A stretch of 64,000 nt of DNA from Brasenia schreberi. Its lineage: Eukaryota > Streptophyta > Magnoliopsida > Nymphaeales > Cabombaceae. The position numbers were made by a program, and so were the translations under genes. Position 1 is the stretch's first letter. Each line of letters starts with the position of its first letter. Below the pieces are notes generated by a model. It did no database searches and was not told the DNA's origin. It worked only from the letters and a program-made list of their open reading frames with translations. This document shows positions 22,188-34,987 of this stretch, piece after piece. Location of the stretch: contig JAYKKT010000041.1 in NCBI GenBank assembly GCA_036023115.1, positions 5,357,501 through 5,421,500 on the forward strand. The letters run 5' to 3'.

Positions 22188-25100
22188 TATGCCTCCTATG
22201 ACTCCATATCTACACTTATCAAGGATATGAGTCGTACCCAAATTAATTTTATGTTACAAAACTAACATATTTGTCTCTTAAGTATGATTTTTGAGATTTT
22301 GCTCATTTGTCATTAAGATATACACATGCAACATATTCAATCCCTCTTTTTCATACTTTTCGTAAACCATTTGAACGACTTTTGTTACAATTCCTTGTCT
22401 CTCTACTCTCATGGTTTCTCCTTGTCCTTCCTCAAACCCCTGAATCAACCTTCGGTCTCCCTGATTTTCATATAGGAAAACTACTCTTAAATAAAAATGA
22501 ATTTGTGATGTCTCATTGCCCAAGGAGAAGACACATATCTTCCTTCCAAACTGAGAAGATTAATTAAAAAAGCCCCTCATATCTCTAATATCTACATCCA
22601 AATCTATGAGCATCTTGATGCCAATAAAACCGTCGAGTCACATCTCAAGCCCAACTTACTCCTATTAGCAAGTGTCAAGAGTGCATATTGGGCAACTTCA
22701 TTGAAATTCGACTACCCATATAATAGAAATATCTTTATATGTAGATGACTTCAAGAGCAAAAACTCAATTCTCCAAGCCAAGATTTCATCCCTCGTAAAG
22801 GGACTCGAGATTCTTTATCGATGTCTCCAAGAATTAATAGTCGATGCTTCTTGAGTGTGATCTTACCTTAGCTCCATATAATCTTAGGCATCCACTACTT
22901 GAGACACAGAGGTTTTAGCTTCTCGGGTACCTGCTCGAGAATCAAAAGAACTATATGCCTTTCTTTCCAATCATGAAATTTTAGAAGGGGATGCTTAATC
23001 CAACAATCTCAATCATAAGGGCATCGAGGAATGCTAGGAAAATTTGAAGGCAGTTCTACAATGGATGTCGAGCTAAATAACATAAGCTACATAGGCAAAT
23101 TGAGGATATCATAATTATGATCTTGTCATAATTTTTTGTCATTAATGGCTAATATAAAATGTCCAATCTTTTATGTATAGATAAATTCATTGTTTTGTTC
23201 TTTTATGCTTTTGTCCTCTATTTTTTTATTTCATCAAGTAATCCATCGCTATGGGCCAAAACATCATTTAATGTGGTATATTATCTTGTGTTGCCGCCTC
23301 ATTAAACCCCTTGCCACTTTGAATTTTGAGTTGAATAATCACATGAGGCATGTGACTTGGCATTGACGAGATATTGCTTCTTTTTATTATGAAACATGGC
23401 TAAAGGTCTTACTCTTCCTCATCCTTTTTTGTGAAAAATTTCTAACCTTTCCCCTGCTATAAAGAATGTCTTGAGCCTCTTCCTTAATTGACATTCACAT
23501 GACTTCTAAGAACCCGACTTCAAATTACCAATGGAATGGTAAACTCAACCAACACTCAAGGTAAACCAAACATTTCATGATACTCTTAGGTAAAGCAATT
23601 CATATATTGCTTAAGCAACTCGACCAGCTATGACCAATCCTCATTCGACATGTCAACACTCATCTTTATCGGTCTTACTACTCCTTTTGAAGACAAGTTC
23701 ACCTCTATTAGAGGATTTGCTAAGATAAAACTCAACTCATCCTTCTAGTTAAGATAATTGAATGTTGCTCCCTTCCGATGGTCATAGAATCACGAGAATG
23801 GGATAATTTTTTACTTACATCCCAAGCAATTTAGCATATGCCCCTTTTAAACTATGTTTAACATGATGAACTTCCAATTATTGGAAGCAATCTCAAATAA
23901 CCTTAGGATGACTATCCATGAGTTACCTTAGTCATGACTATCCATGAGTTACCTTAGGCATTGGTCATAAATCGGTTCCATCAAAAGTGAAACTTTGAAT
24001 AGTTAATTTACATGATCACATCTCTTACAAGGCTTCCGGTACAACAATTGAACTCACCTAAAAGGAATATAATAACACCTCAAAGGCCTTGACATTGGTT
24101 GCGAAAAGATCTTCCTTTGCATAGATGACCTTGACCTTTCACCAATCCAAAATATTAGCTTATGATGTAATGTCTAGAGAACATAGTAATTTGAATGTAT
24201 CAAATGCTTCACAAGTAGTAGGCAATAACCTGGATTAGTATCTACCAAGAAGAAAGGGCCAGCTAAAGTCTTTGAGCCCTCTTTTAGCTTGATAGCTATT
24301 ATTCTCATGGTAACTAACGATTCTCATCAAAAATTGAATATCTTGAGGTTTGTTGGCAACAAGTATCCTCTTGATTAATTGCAACATATTACTCGGTATT
24401 GCATTTAATACAACACTTCCATCCATAAAAACCTATTTAAAATGGCACACATTCACCTTTACAATAATGTATAATGATCATAAATTCATTGCTATAATAT
24501 ATGCCAAGAAGTAATCTACTAGAATCGGCTACTTATCTCCTTTAAGAGTAAAACTCACCAGCAAATTTGTAATCACTCCTTCTGAAAAGCACAAAAGATC
24601 CTCATGGTCATCACCGAAGTTTTCATTAGATATATACACATCTTCCAATAAATGGTCATCTTCCTCAGCAACTCCTTCCAATTCTGAATTATTGTTAATC
24701 TGTGTTAGCAACCTTTTGATAACTTTGGTCAATAATGAATTATGTGAATTTATCACAATTGTTGCAGATCTTCAAAACTTACATGTACTTGACCCGACCT
24801 CTATAGCATGTTGTATATCAAAGTTCATGATGGATACCTTTAGTTCCAGCATCTCCTCTTTTTGTTCATTACCCTCTTCCTCTACTTATATCCTTTAGTT
24901 TCACCATCTCCTCTTTATTCTCTGTCTCGTGTCTTCTTCTCCAGAATCATGAATAAGTAATCAATCCTTCCTCCATTTAGGAAGAACTACTTTGATTCAT
25001 TCGTCTAGGTCTTTAGGTAGAAAATATTGGTGCCCTTCATACTCAAAATTCTCAATATCCATTTGTTGATCTACCCTTATAGGATCCCTTGTTGAAGGAT

Positions 25101-27679
25101 CAAATGAATGTAAATCCCTCACATTCATTTGTGGTCTATTTGGTTTTGAAGGTTAAGAACTATGTCTTCATCTTTGGGGATAATTATGCTCGGACTCCTT
25201 GTTAAAGTCAACAATGACTTGAAAACGGTTACTTGAACAATGTCTTTTATGATTATTAAAGAGCCATTATGGTCCAACTACCTTTTATATTGAGCCCTAC
25301 TTTGTTGAGTTTGTTGCTTCTAGGTATGAATAATCAACCAACAACAAGATGGGGGGCTAGAAATTTTCTAGCTATTGCTCAACTCTTGAGAGGTTGGTTT
25401 TGAGGCTTGATCATTCAACCTCATAAAGGAAGATTGTTTCTAGCCCATGAAATGTCCAACAAAGTGAGATCATTATGTAAATAGACCTCAATGATTCGAG
25501 GTCAGTATTGATGACATTGATGAAACATCGACCTTAAGGTCTCTATCTTTCAAAAATACTTTAGTCACGAACAACAAGTTGCCATTTCTATCGACTCAAG
25601 ACAATCCTTTGATGATATAAATGATGATGCAGCCTTAGGTGAAACCTCGTACTTTATCATGGTTTTATTTGATGATTCCAAAGGAGACATCCCTGAGCTT
25701 GGTATGTGGGACAACTTGACAAACAAACTAGTATCAGGAAATCACATTCGTCCATTACCTCTACCACCAGACACTACATGTTCTGATTTTCTTTGGTCGA
25801 GAGACATACATGACAATGATTGACTCTACTTATCTATAGTGAATTGAGTTTGTTGTCTGTATGATGGTGCATAGTGGCAATACAAGACCATCTTTCGCTA
25901 TAGTTTATATAGAGAGGAACATATTTGTATTAGACCCAAGTTTCTTGTTTGAACACTTAAGACGACCATCCCTAATAGCTTATTGTATGATTGAATAGAA
26001 CTTGACATATTGGTTTATACCATGATATGTTAGGTTGTGCCACTTATAGTATCGTAGCATATTTTAGTATTCATTTCAAAATGGTATTAAATGTTCTTCA
26101 AGAAAATGGATTTATCGATTCTTCAAAAGCAAATCAAAGATATGATAGTCAAAAACATGTGTTTCTTTATCATTAGTTTTCTTTTCTTTTTCTTTGAGGA
26201 CTGTAGAGCATTACAATATAAGGAGCTCCTTGCGTTAACGCGACAAGCATAACCTAAACCAAATAAGGATCATCATCTATATCTTGAATCATATATTCCA
26301 AGTAAAAAATCAAAGCTTACTATTGATTATGCCTTGAGACTTCTCGCTTATTGACTTATGTATTCAACCTCTATCACTCAGTTAGCCAATTGGATCAGAT
26401 TTGGGCAGAAATATCCTGTTAAACCCTTCTTAATCTCTATGCACAGATAAATTTGCATTGGGACACATATTAGGCATTGGTGAATTACATCCAACAACAT
26501 ATAACCAACTCATAGAATTTCTCGAGAAAGACCTCTACAGTTTCCTCAGCTTTTTTATGAAGGTTCATTAAATTTGTAGGAGTTGGTTGTGGACGGATCT
26601 TGTTGTAGTACTTGAGGCATGCCTTTTGCATCTCATCCCAAGTTCGGATGGGTGTGGGTTTTAACAAAGTGTACCAAGCATAGGCTTGACAAGTAAAGGA
26701 AGAGACAAAAAGCTTAAGTTTGTCCATCTCACTATCATTCAGCTCCCTATAATTAAGAATGAATTCAGCTAGATTTTTTCCTCAATATTTACCATCTTGT
26801 CCTTAAAAATGTAGTAAACTTAGCTTTAAAACTCTTTGGGTTTGGTACAAGCCTATCAACCTAATCGAGGTATGGCTTACAATCTATTTCAATATCAAGA
26901 GTCTATAGCTCTATTTCAAAGTTATTTTGAACCACGTCAATCATCTCATCTCGGTTCATTGGAGTATCTTCTAACTTCAAAGGTTGATTTGATATTTGAT
27001 TATCGAATGCAAACCGATGGTTTATTATAGAAATGATACCTATTGAGGTTGGAATGAAAATCCTTCGGGTTGATATGTGATATCAGGTGGGGAACCGGAT
27101 GCCCAAAGTCTAGTGGTTGTACCAAGAACATCCACCCCATTTGGCGGAGCAACTAGAGGAATAGAGGGATGAGATCCTGGATATGTACCCCAACATTTGG
27201 TAAGCACCCCCTGATACATTAGATGGTGTCAAGGTAACACAAGGTTGGGTTGTAACAGGTGTTTGAAATAATGAAATTGAGATTGAGAACTTAGGTGATT
27301 GTCGAGAGGTGTTGAGTCTTTCGTACTGGAAGTTAGGTCCTCAAGCTACGGATGGTAGCTAGTTGATTAACAATTATGAAAGGCATGGTCTCTACCATCT
27401 AACGAAATAGGGTCATCTGAAGATCTCCAAACCGTTCTTGTAACCAATCATTAACTAATAGTCGAAGATATTTGAGAACAACATCTTCATTTAATTGAAC
27501 ATAAGGCATAACTGACATGTTCTCTTTTTGTTGGGATTGGATAACCCACTAGACCACTCGAGCCAAGAGCTTGAGAGCCTTGGCTTGATAACGATGATGA
27601 ATAATCAGCATCTATGCTGGAAGATATAGAATAAACTCGACCGAGTTTTGCATAAATTGGGCAACTCATAAATAAGCAT
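22188..27679 (-). mobile_element. Ty3/gypsy element body, heavily decayed
   Basis: A Gag core on minus at 26727-26485 reads LKLFVSSFTCQAYAWY, LLKPTPIRTWDEMQKAC and LHKKAEETVEVFLEKFYELV, typical of plant Ty3 Gag. Fragments at 24756-24235 may be the gag-protease linker. Gag close to the right LTR fixes the minus orientation. The left part (22200-24200) has no domain I can name, and RT and RNase H could not be read. A 27-bp direct repeat lies at about 23903-23957. Confidence 0.65.
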
Positions 27680-28188
27680 GTGTGTGTCACCAAAAGTGAC
27701 AAAGATATGTTGTCAACCGAGTGGAATGTCTGAAGACAGGCATGTCAAATAACTCTAACCCTTGTTGTCAAGACGAAACGTATCAAACAATGATATGGGT
27801 CTCCAAGAATCTGACTATGTGTATCTCGGTTGCTAACTGAGGGTTGCATAGGCATTCAATGTGCTCAGGAAGATGAAAGGGCTAAGCTACTTCTACTTTT
27901 AGAAAAAAAGAAGAATAAAGAATTGTGATTATATCATTGATTTATTGATCTCTATGTCTCATTAGACATGCAAATTTTAACAGAAACAAAAAAATATCAT
28001 ATCAAGCTTTTCGAGTGTGATCCTCAATAACTCATTTCTTTGTTCATACCATATTTTTCATTGCCATGTTGATTGGGGTACGTCAACTGACCACATGCTC
28101 GAGGTCACGATCCTTCATGAGAAACATATCCTTTTTGAAACTCACTCCCTTTTGTCACGTATCATAATGTATTTTGCTAGTGTTAACA
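27680..28188 (-). repeat. 5' LTR (diverged) of the Ty3 element
   Basis: Partner of the repeat at 21763-22187. On the minus strand it starts TGTTAACACTAGC at 28188. No clear target duplication remains. Confidence 0.6.
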
Positions 28189-28362
28189 ATAATCAAATAA
28201 GAGTGAGAGACTGACTATGTTCGGATCAAAATGAGGACGAGAATCTAGTAAATTGACTCCTTAGTGGGATCGTGCCCCTTCCCCTAGATAGGGTGGCATA
28301 GTGATACTAAGGATTGAATGATCCCCAAGAATAGTCTACAATTTGATTTGATCCAAGGACTC

Positions 28363-29961
28363 TGTCACAGGATGGATCTCTATGGCGCGCGCACCCATCC
28401 TCATCCTTCATCTCATGGCTTCAAAAGGCACACGCGCCAGGTGACGTACGGGCGTAGGCGCATATAAACCTCTCTTGTACATATGTGTTGAGTCGGTTCT
28501 TTTCTAAAGCTCAGGAGTGTCTTATGAGCTTGGGCTGAGTCGGGTCAAGTCATAGCTAGGCTTAGTTGGGTTAGGTCTAGTTGGGTCCGAACTTGGGTCT
28601 TGGATCGGATCTTGGATTGGGTTTGGATCCATGTAAATCCGGGTCATGATTTGGATTGGGTCAATTGGATCTTGTGACTTGGGTCGGGTCTTAGGTAGGT
28701 GTCATGGTTTGGGTCAAGTCGGTTTGGGTCAAACCGGGCTTGGTTGGTTGGACCTAGTTGGGTGTGGGCTAGGTCAAGGTGAACCAAGTCTAGTAGGGTC
28801 GGTTCCTAGTGATTTGACTTATTTGTGGTCAAACCGAGTCTAGCTAGGTGGGCTGGGACAGGTTCTAGTCCTAGTCGGTTAGGTTTAGGTTCAGCCGCAC
28901 CTTGGAGGGAGCGGTTACAAGTAGTCGCCCCCTTTTGGAGGGAACAATTTGCAAGGGTTGCCGTGAACCCTTCCCTGTGTGTGACAGGTGTGAGTGACAG
29001 TTGTTGCCATGTGTCTTGATGATAAGAAGCTGGAGTTAACCGACCCATGGTGGGGGCAGTTACATGCATTGGGGCGGACATGTGGCATGGTAAGGTGTAG
29101 CAGTTACATGTGGTTCCAAGCCAGCCAGGTCCCTGCAGGAGGTGGCAACGGTTACAGCCAGGTGTCCTTGGCATGGGATGCAAGGCCTTTAAAGATGCTG
29201 TAGTTTCACAGTGAAAGTGTTGGAGAAACAATGGCTGAGGAGAGTCTAAAGAAGAACTAGGGATGAGAGAGAGAGGAGCTGAAGTGAGTGGAGCATAGGG
29301 GATAGTTGGAGCAGCCGAATCCTTCCACGGACAGGCGCCACCAGTAGCCAGACGCTACCCGAGTGTAGAGTGCATTAGGGCGCCCTCCTTCCAGTGCTAG
29401 CCAGGTGTCACAGCTTACAGTGGAGCGTGCAGCAGAAGGTCGACCCTCTCCCAAGTGTAGGGCACAGCAGTAGCGCCTGTCCTCTTCCCTATGCTAGTCG
29501 ACTGTCACAGATGGTGACAGTCGACCATCTTTCTTGGGTGCTGCCTAGGAGCTTCCAACCAGGGACAGCCGAGTGCCTCCTTCCCAGGCGCCAACCAAGA
29601 GTTACACCAGGTGTAGCCGCACGTTGCAACAAGGGGCAGAATGAGTGCCACTCCAGGTGCTGACCGTGTACCACAGCAAGTGTAGCTGAGGGTCTTCCAT
29701 GGTGCAACCGTGTGCACCCCAGTGAGCCAACTGAACCTCACTTGTAGTGGACATCCGACCAACAGGGAGGGTGTGCGTGTTAACCTCCCTTGTGTACCGA
29801 ATTGGTGTTCTAGTAGAAAAGTCAGGTGGTTTGTTCCTACTCTGTGTTTGTGTGTCGAGATAGGCGTGAAGAAGGGGCTGATAGAATCAAGGTTGATTCT
29901 AGCCATCACGGATCAACAAGTATTTTACGAAAATTTTGTTTTAAAAATTTGACCCATTACA
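28363..29961 (+). repeat. 5' LTR of the TR-GAG element
   Basis: 1599 bp, TG...CA ends. Bases 28500-28900 are dense in GGGTC/GGTTTGGGTC words. Open frames within it (28646-28843, 29505-29909 and others) recur in the second LTR and have no known domain, so they are not called as genes. Confidence 0.9.
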
Positions 29962-29964
29962 GTT

Positions 29965-29977
29965 TGGTATCAGAGCC
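29965..29977 (+). other. Primer binding site (tRNA-iMet)
   Basis: TGGTATCAGAGCC, complementary to the 3' end of plant initiator methionine tRNA, three bases after the 5' LTR. It is the primer site of the element and not a tRNA gene. Confidence 0.9.
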
Positions 29978-30714
29978 TAAACGCTTGATCCCATGCACTT
30001 TTAGCAAAGAAATTGCTGAAAACACACACTAGAAACAAAATCGATCGAAGACAAAAAAATCTGCCAAAAGATTTTTGCAGAATTTTTGACTCAGTTTTGA
30101 ACTGGGTAGGATGTTTGGAATAGGCCAGAAACTGTTCCAAAGTGGTGTATTTCTTTCAGACTTTGATAGGAAGTATTCGGTTTGAAGAATACACATTGGC
30201 CGGTGGTCTGAAAACTCGACAGAAGTGGACCAGAAAACTAGATTTACAGAATCTGTGTTTTTGCAGAAATCCGAGGATTTGAATATATTTTGGTGAAATC
30301 TAAGACTAACAAGTTGATTGTTTAGTGGCAGAAACATCAAACGGGTTCAGGTGGACAAAAAAGCAGAAGTTGACCGGAAAATTTGGCGAAAGCAGTCGAA
30401 AAACGTGATCTGCCAACATTGTAGAAAAACAGTATAGAAAACAAAAAGTTGGATTTGGGCTTTTTTGGAAACCTATGTGACAGAGTAAATAACTTTGGTT
30501 TCATCCTAAATTTGGTTTACATCATCATTCTACAGTCTTGTAATCTTGGATTTTAATTTCAGTGTCCGTACAAGTCTTGGACGGAGTCGAAACGTAGGTC
30601 TGAATCTATCTGTGCAGTCTGCAGAAATTTTCTGCTAAGTCTGTAAATCAGTCTGATTGTGATTCAGTTGTTCTTATTTCGAGTCTAATTTGTAACTCAA
30701 GTCTGTAATAAGCA

Positions 30715-32032
30715 TGGTAAAGACAAGAAGAGTAGCTGGGGATGAAGCAAGTATATCCAATCGGCCAGAGGAGGAGGATGTCCTAACACGATTCTATTGT
30801 AAAAGTTTGAAGTTGTGCAAGCTAGTCAAGCCCAATTGGCTGTACAGGTTGCTTGACTCCAAAAGCAAACCGACACTGATGTAGACGTCCATCTTCAGAC
30901 TCCAGTTTCTACAGTAGGTATGCGTGAAATGGCACGCGATTCTAACTTTACATCTTTGAAATTGTGAATTCCCGAACCAACACCCTTTGGAGGTGTTTGA
31001 GATAGGAAATTAGTGGAGCATTTCCTATGGGATTTGGAGAGGCACATGAGTGTATCTCACGTGGCTGAGCACAATAAGGTGCTAGTCGCTTCGCTTTTTC
31101 AGAAGAATGATGCGAAAGTTTGGTGGCGTACGACGAAAGTAGCAGCCGCTAGTGGAGGTGCCGCTCTCCCATTGACTTGGGAGGAGTTCCGCAGTGAGTT
31201 GAGAGGTCAATTCATGCCCACAAACAATAGCCACAGGACTAGAGAGCGTCTTGTGAAGCTTAGACACACAGATACTCTTCACGATTACGTGCAGAAGTTC
31301 AGTTCCCTATTGTTAGATGTGCGAGATATGTCAGAAGTTCATAAACTCTTCTACTTCGAGCAAGGTTTGCAACCTTCGGCTCAAGTTGAGCTGAGGAGGA
31401 GGAGTCCTTCGAGCATTTTAGATGTTATTTCAGGCATAGAGAGTTTTGTCGACCTTAGGGGTGTGCAAGAGGAGAGTTGTGAGGCACCTAAAGGGAAGAG
31501 AGACGGTAAATCAACTAAGTTCCTCGAGAAGAATAGTAGAGGGTCAGGGAAGAGGGATGAGACATCCTCTTCTAGGGGCAAGAGTGAAGGCAAGAGAGTG
31601 GGGTTCTGCTACTTATGCACCGGGCCTTATCTCATGCGAAATTGCCCTAAGAAGGCAAAGTTAGCCGCCTTGGAGGTAGGAGAGCAGGTTAAGGTCGAAG
31701 ATGTGACCGATGTGCTAGGGGATGGAGTGATCCAGGTTGCGCAATTTCAGCTCCTCAACACCGTTCATTGTGAGGATCCAACCTTGAGCTTCGTGAAAGT
31801 ACAAATGAGCCGATATATCATTCGAGCTTTGGTAGACTCGGGGGTGAGTGATTCGTTGATTGCGCCGAAAGTTGCCAAGATGATGGGATTGAAGGTGTCA
31901 CCAACCACGACCAAACTAAAGCTTGTGAACGCCACCGTTAGTTCCATAGACGGAGTGACACGTGGGTGCAAGTTAAGAGTTGGACTGTGGGAGGGTATGA
32001 TAGACGTAGCAGTAGCTGCCATAGATGAATAG
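30715..32032 (+). pseudogene. Gag-protease of the TR-GAG element
   Basis: The likely start MVKTRR at 30715 is separated by stops and frame changes from the open frame 31013-32032 (339 codons). That frame reads from the Gag core (EHFLWDLERHM, WRTTKVAAASGGAALPLTWE, EEFRSELRGQFMP, DYVQKFSSLLLDV). A knuckle CYLCTGPYLMRNCP follows, in which the zinc-binding His is Tyr. Next is a retropepsin with ALVDSGVSDSLIAP, against the usual ALVDSGATH-N-F. A TAG at 32030-32032 cuts it just before PMILGYDFM, which matches the conserved end of the protease. Gag proteins package the RNA and form the particle. The Tyr and the stop suggest this copy is inactive. Confidence 0.85.
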
Positions 32033-32102
32033 CCGATGATATTGGGATACGACTTCATGATAGCTGCCAAGGCAATGATAGTGCCACACCTTCGAGGTTT
32101 GG

Positions 32103-32676
32103 TCATTGTACACAATGGACAATAAGGGTTCGTGCCTAGTGTGGATCTAGAGAAGTCACCTACGACGTTGACATGCGTCGCCTTATATCTGACGAATGAG
32201 AGGCCAGTGGTAGGATCGGGAATCATTAGTGGCAGGGAGTCGTCCCGTAGGGGCAAGGCCAGGCACAAAGTCAGGGTCGCGCAGAGGCAAGAGCGCCAGA
32301 CAAACCCCCCCAAGCAGGGAGGTTTTCTGCAGGTGGGCGGCAGTAGTGGGGCACCGGTGCTAGCGCCCACGCACCATGACAGGGCGTTAGTGCCAGGGCC
32401 ATGCCGCAAGGGGCGGGTGGCCAGCGCCAGTTCCGGGGTGTGCTGCAGGAGGCGGGCGCCCAGCACCAGTTCAAGGCCACGTTGCAGGAGGTGGGCACCC
32501 AGCACTAGACCGAGACCGACGAGGAGGTTTTCTCCGAGAACAGATTGGAGATATGTGCCAACATCGGGAAGCACAAAAGGAGAAGGTGGCCAGAGATGTA
32601 AGCAATGCTTAGCTGGGGGAGTGCCTTGGGCAAGACACATGATCACGAAACCTCGAGGACGAGGTTTAGCTTGGTC
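32103..32676 (+). other. GC-rich 3' internal segment with 39-bp tandem repeats
   Basis: Between protease and 3' LTR the element carries a GC-rich stretch unlike the rest of the window. An open frame (32132-32830) rich in Arg, Ser and Pro crosses it and runs into the LTR; no domain is recognised. Three 39-bp units at 32406-32444, 32445-32483 and 32484-32522, each beginning GCA(A/G)G(G/A)GG, keep the reading frame (13 codons each). It may be captured host sequence or remodelled pol. Confidence 0.6.
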
Positions 32677-32685
32677 GGGGAGAGT

Positions 32686-34311
32686 TGTCACAGGACGGAT
32701 CTCTGTGGCATGCGCACTCGTCCTCATCCTTCATCCGTTGGCTTCAAAAGACACATGCACCAGGCGACGTACAGGCGTAGGCGCACATAAACCTCTCTTG
32801 TACATATGTGTCGAGTCATCTCTTTTGTAAAGCCCAGGAGTGTCTTATGAGCTTGGGTTGAGTTGGGTCAAGTCATAGCTAGGCTTAGTTGGGTTAGGTC
32901 TAGTTGGGTCCGAACTTTGGTTTGGATCGGATCATGGATCAGGTTTGGATCCATGTAAATCCGGGTCATGATTTGGATTGGGTCAACCGGATCTTGTGAC
33001 TTGGGTCGGGTCTTAGGTAGGTGTCATGGTTTGGGTCAAGTCGGTTTGGGTCAAACCGGGCTTGGTTGGTTGGACCTAGTTGGGTGTGGGCTAGGTCAAG
33101 GTGAACCAAGTCTAGTAGGGTCGGTTCCTAGTGATTTGACTTATTTATGGTCAAACCGAGTCTAGTTAGGTGGGTTGGGACAGGTCCTAGTCCTAGTTGG
33201 TTAGGTTTAGGTTCAGCCGCACCTTGGAGGGAGCTGTTACAAGTAGTCGTCCCCTTTTGGAGGGAACAATTTGCAAGGGCTGCCGTGGACCCCTCCCTAT
33301 GTGTGACAGGTGTGAGTGACAGTTGCTGCCATGTGTCTTGATGATAAGAAGTTGGAGTTAACTAACCCATGGTGGGGGTGGTTACATGCATTGGGGCAGA
33401 CAGGTGGCATGGTAAGGTGCAACAGTTACATGCAGTTCCAAGCCAACCGGGTCCCTGCAGGAGGTGGCAACTATTACAGCCAGGTGTCCTTGGCATGGGT
33501 TGCAGTTACAACAGGCTCATGCAAGGCCTTTAAAGATGTTGCAGTTTCATGGTGAAAGTGTTGAGAAACCGTGGCTGAGGAGAGTCTGAAGAAGAACCAA
33601 GGACGAGAGAGAGAGGAGCTGAAGTGAGTGGAGCGTGGGGGACAATTGGAGCAGCCGAATCCTTCCACAGCCAGGCGCCGCCAGTAGCCAGATGCTACCC
33701 GCGTGCAGAGTGCAGCAGGGTGCCCTCCTTCCAGCGCTAGCCAGGTGTCGCAGCTTGCAGTGGAGCATGCAACAGAAGGCCGACCTTCTCCCAGGTGTAG
33801 GGCACAGCAGTAGCGCCTGTCCTCTTCCCTATGCTAGCCGACTGTCATAGGTGGTGATAGCCGACCATCTTCCTTGGGTGCAGCCAGGAGCTTCCAACCA
33901 GGGACAGTTGAGTGCCTCCTTCCCAGGCTCCAACCAAGAGTTACAGCAGGTGCAGTTGGTGTAGCCACACGTTGCAGCAGGGGGCAGAACGAGTGCCACT
34001 CCAGGTGCTGACCGTGTCCCACAGCATGTGTAGCTGAGGGTCTTCCAGGGTGCAACCGTGTGCACCCCAGTCAGCCAACCGAACCTCACTTGTAGTGGAC
34101 AGTCGACCAACAGGGAGGGTGTGCGTGTTAACCTCCCTTGTGTACTGAATTGGTGTTCTAGTGGAAAAGCCGGGTGGTTTGTTCCTACTTTGTGTTTGTG
34201 TGTGTAGAGGTAGGCGTGAAGAAGGGGCTGATAGAATCAAGGTTGATTCTAGCCATCACGGGCTGGCAAGTGATTTACGAAAATTTTGTTTCAAAATTTT
34301 GACCCATGACA
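32686..34311 (+). repeat. 3' LTR of the TR-GAG element
   Basis: 1626 bp, closely similar to the 5' LTR over its length. Many differences are C/T or G/A changes (for example CGCGCGC against CATGCGC near the start), as expected from decay of methylated cytosines. It also has small insertions, such as about 17 bp near 33500-33530. Confidence 0.9.
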
Positions 34312-34316
34312 GACTC

Positions 34317-34987
34317 TGCCTTGCGAAACAATTAAAATCTTTCTGTAGTTTAAACAAATTGCTTTTTAAGTTGAATAAATGGAGAATAAAACTTGAATAC
34401 CTGAGTCCTACGTTGTGTATCTGCTTGTGCAAGAGGCGGTGCCCTTGAACGAGTTCGGTAAAGCAGCCAAACAAACCGAGAATGAGCGAATCAGCCAATA
34501 ACCTAAGCTCATGCCGGTACGTTTGTGAAATATGTATGTTAAACATGTTCACGAGCTGCTCATTATTTTATGAGGGAATATGCCAAGCCAAGTTTTAATC
34601 ATTTGTGCTTGTTAAAGCTCTTCCCTTTGAGCATGTTTACACTCATGCCTGTGTTATTCGAGCTTCTGTTCACAACATTATCCTAGTATTGCTTAATGAA
34701 ACTGTACATGTACAAGAGGGCCTACCTCAAACTATTGAAAAAACGAACAGTATAGAGAAGTACAGGCACTTTTAGCAACTTGACTAACTTATCAACACTT
34801 TGCTGCACTTCATAGATGGGATGCCTTTTAGTACCTTACCCCTCGTCATCGAGAGATAGCGCCAGTAGGATTCGATCCATGACTGCCCCCCCGTTCAGTA
34901 GCTTCCCTCTCACCACCACTAACTCTGCTTGGTGAAGAGAGAGAGAGGGAGGGAGAGTTGGTCCCTGCACGCGGTTGAAAGGAAACG
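34317..34987 (+). promoter_or_regulatory. Intergenic region and promoter/leader of EMB1006
   Basis: No gene seen in 34317-34880. Close to the coding start is a GA-rich leader (34935-34965, GAGAGAGAGAGGGAGGGAGAG-like), typical of plant 5' untranslated regions. No convincing TATA box was fixed. The TR-GAG element ends about 670 bp upstream of the ATG and may influence this promoter. Confidence 0.45.

Larger units (their letters stand above)
28363..34311 (+). mobile_element. TR-GAG-type non-autonomous LTR retrotransposon, complete, 5.95 kb
   Basis: Two similar ~1.6-kb LTRs bound an internal region that carries gag and protease but no reverse transcriptase, RNase H or integrase. Ends are TGTCACAGG...CCCATTACA (left) and TGTCACAGG...CCCATGACA (right). 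A perfect 5-bp target duplication GACTC flanks it (28358-28362 and 34312-34316). A primer site TGGTATCAGAGCC (29965-29977, initiator Met tRNA) follows the left LTR, and a purine-rich tract GGGGAGAG (32677-32684) precedes the right one. This is the architecture described for TR-GAG elements, which need a partner's polymerase. Confidence 0.9.

Noticed and set aside
29505..29909. Long frames in the TR-GAG LTRs (also 28806-29231, 33829-34240)
   Set aside because: They recur in both LTRs in several frames and strands, with no known domain and no codon bias that differs from chance in GC-richer DNA.
29962..29978. Possible tRNA gene piece (TGGTATCAGAGCC)
   Set aside because: It is the LTR primer binding site, placed directly after the LTR end. 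No cloverleaf surrounds it.
31765..32727. 320-codon minus-strand open frame
   Set aside because: It lies antisense to the gag-protease and 3' segment of the TR-GAG element and runs into its LTR. Composition is Leu/Pro/Thr-rich without a domain. It is a shadow of the GC-rich segment.
34850..34900. SINE-like B-box (GGATTCGATCC) upstream of EMB1006
   Set aside because: A single short match without an A-box, tail or target duplication.
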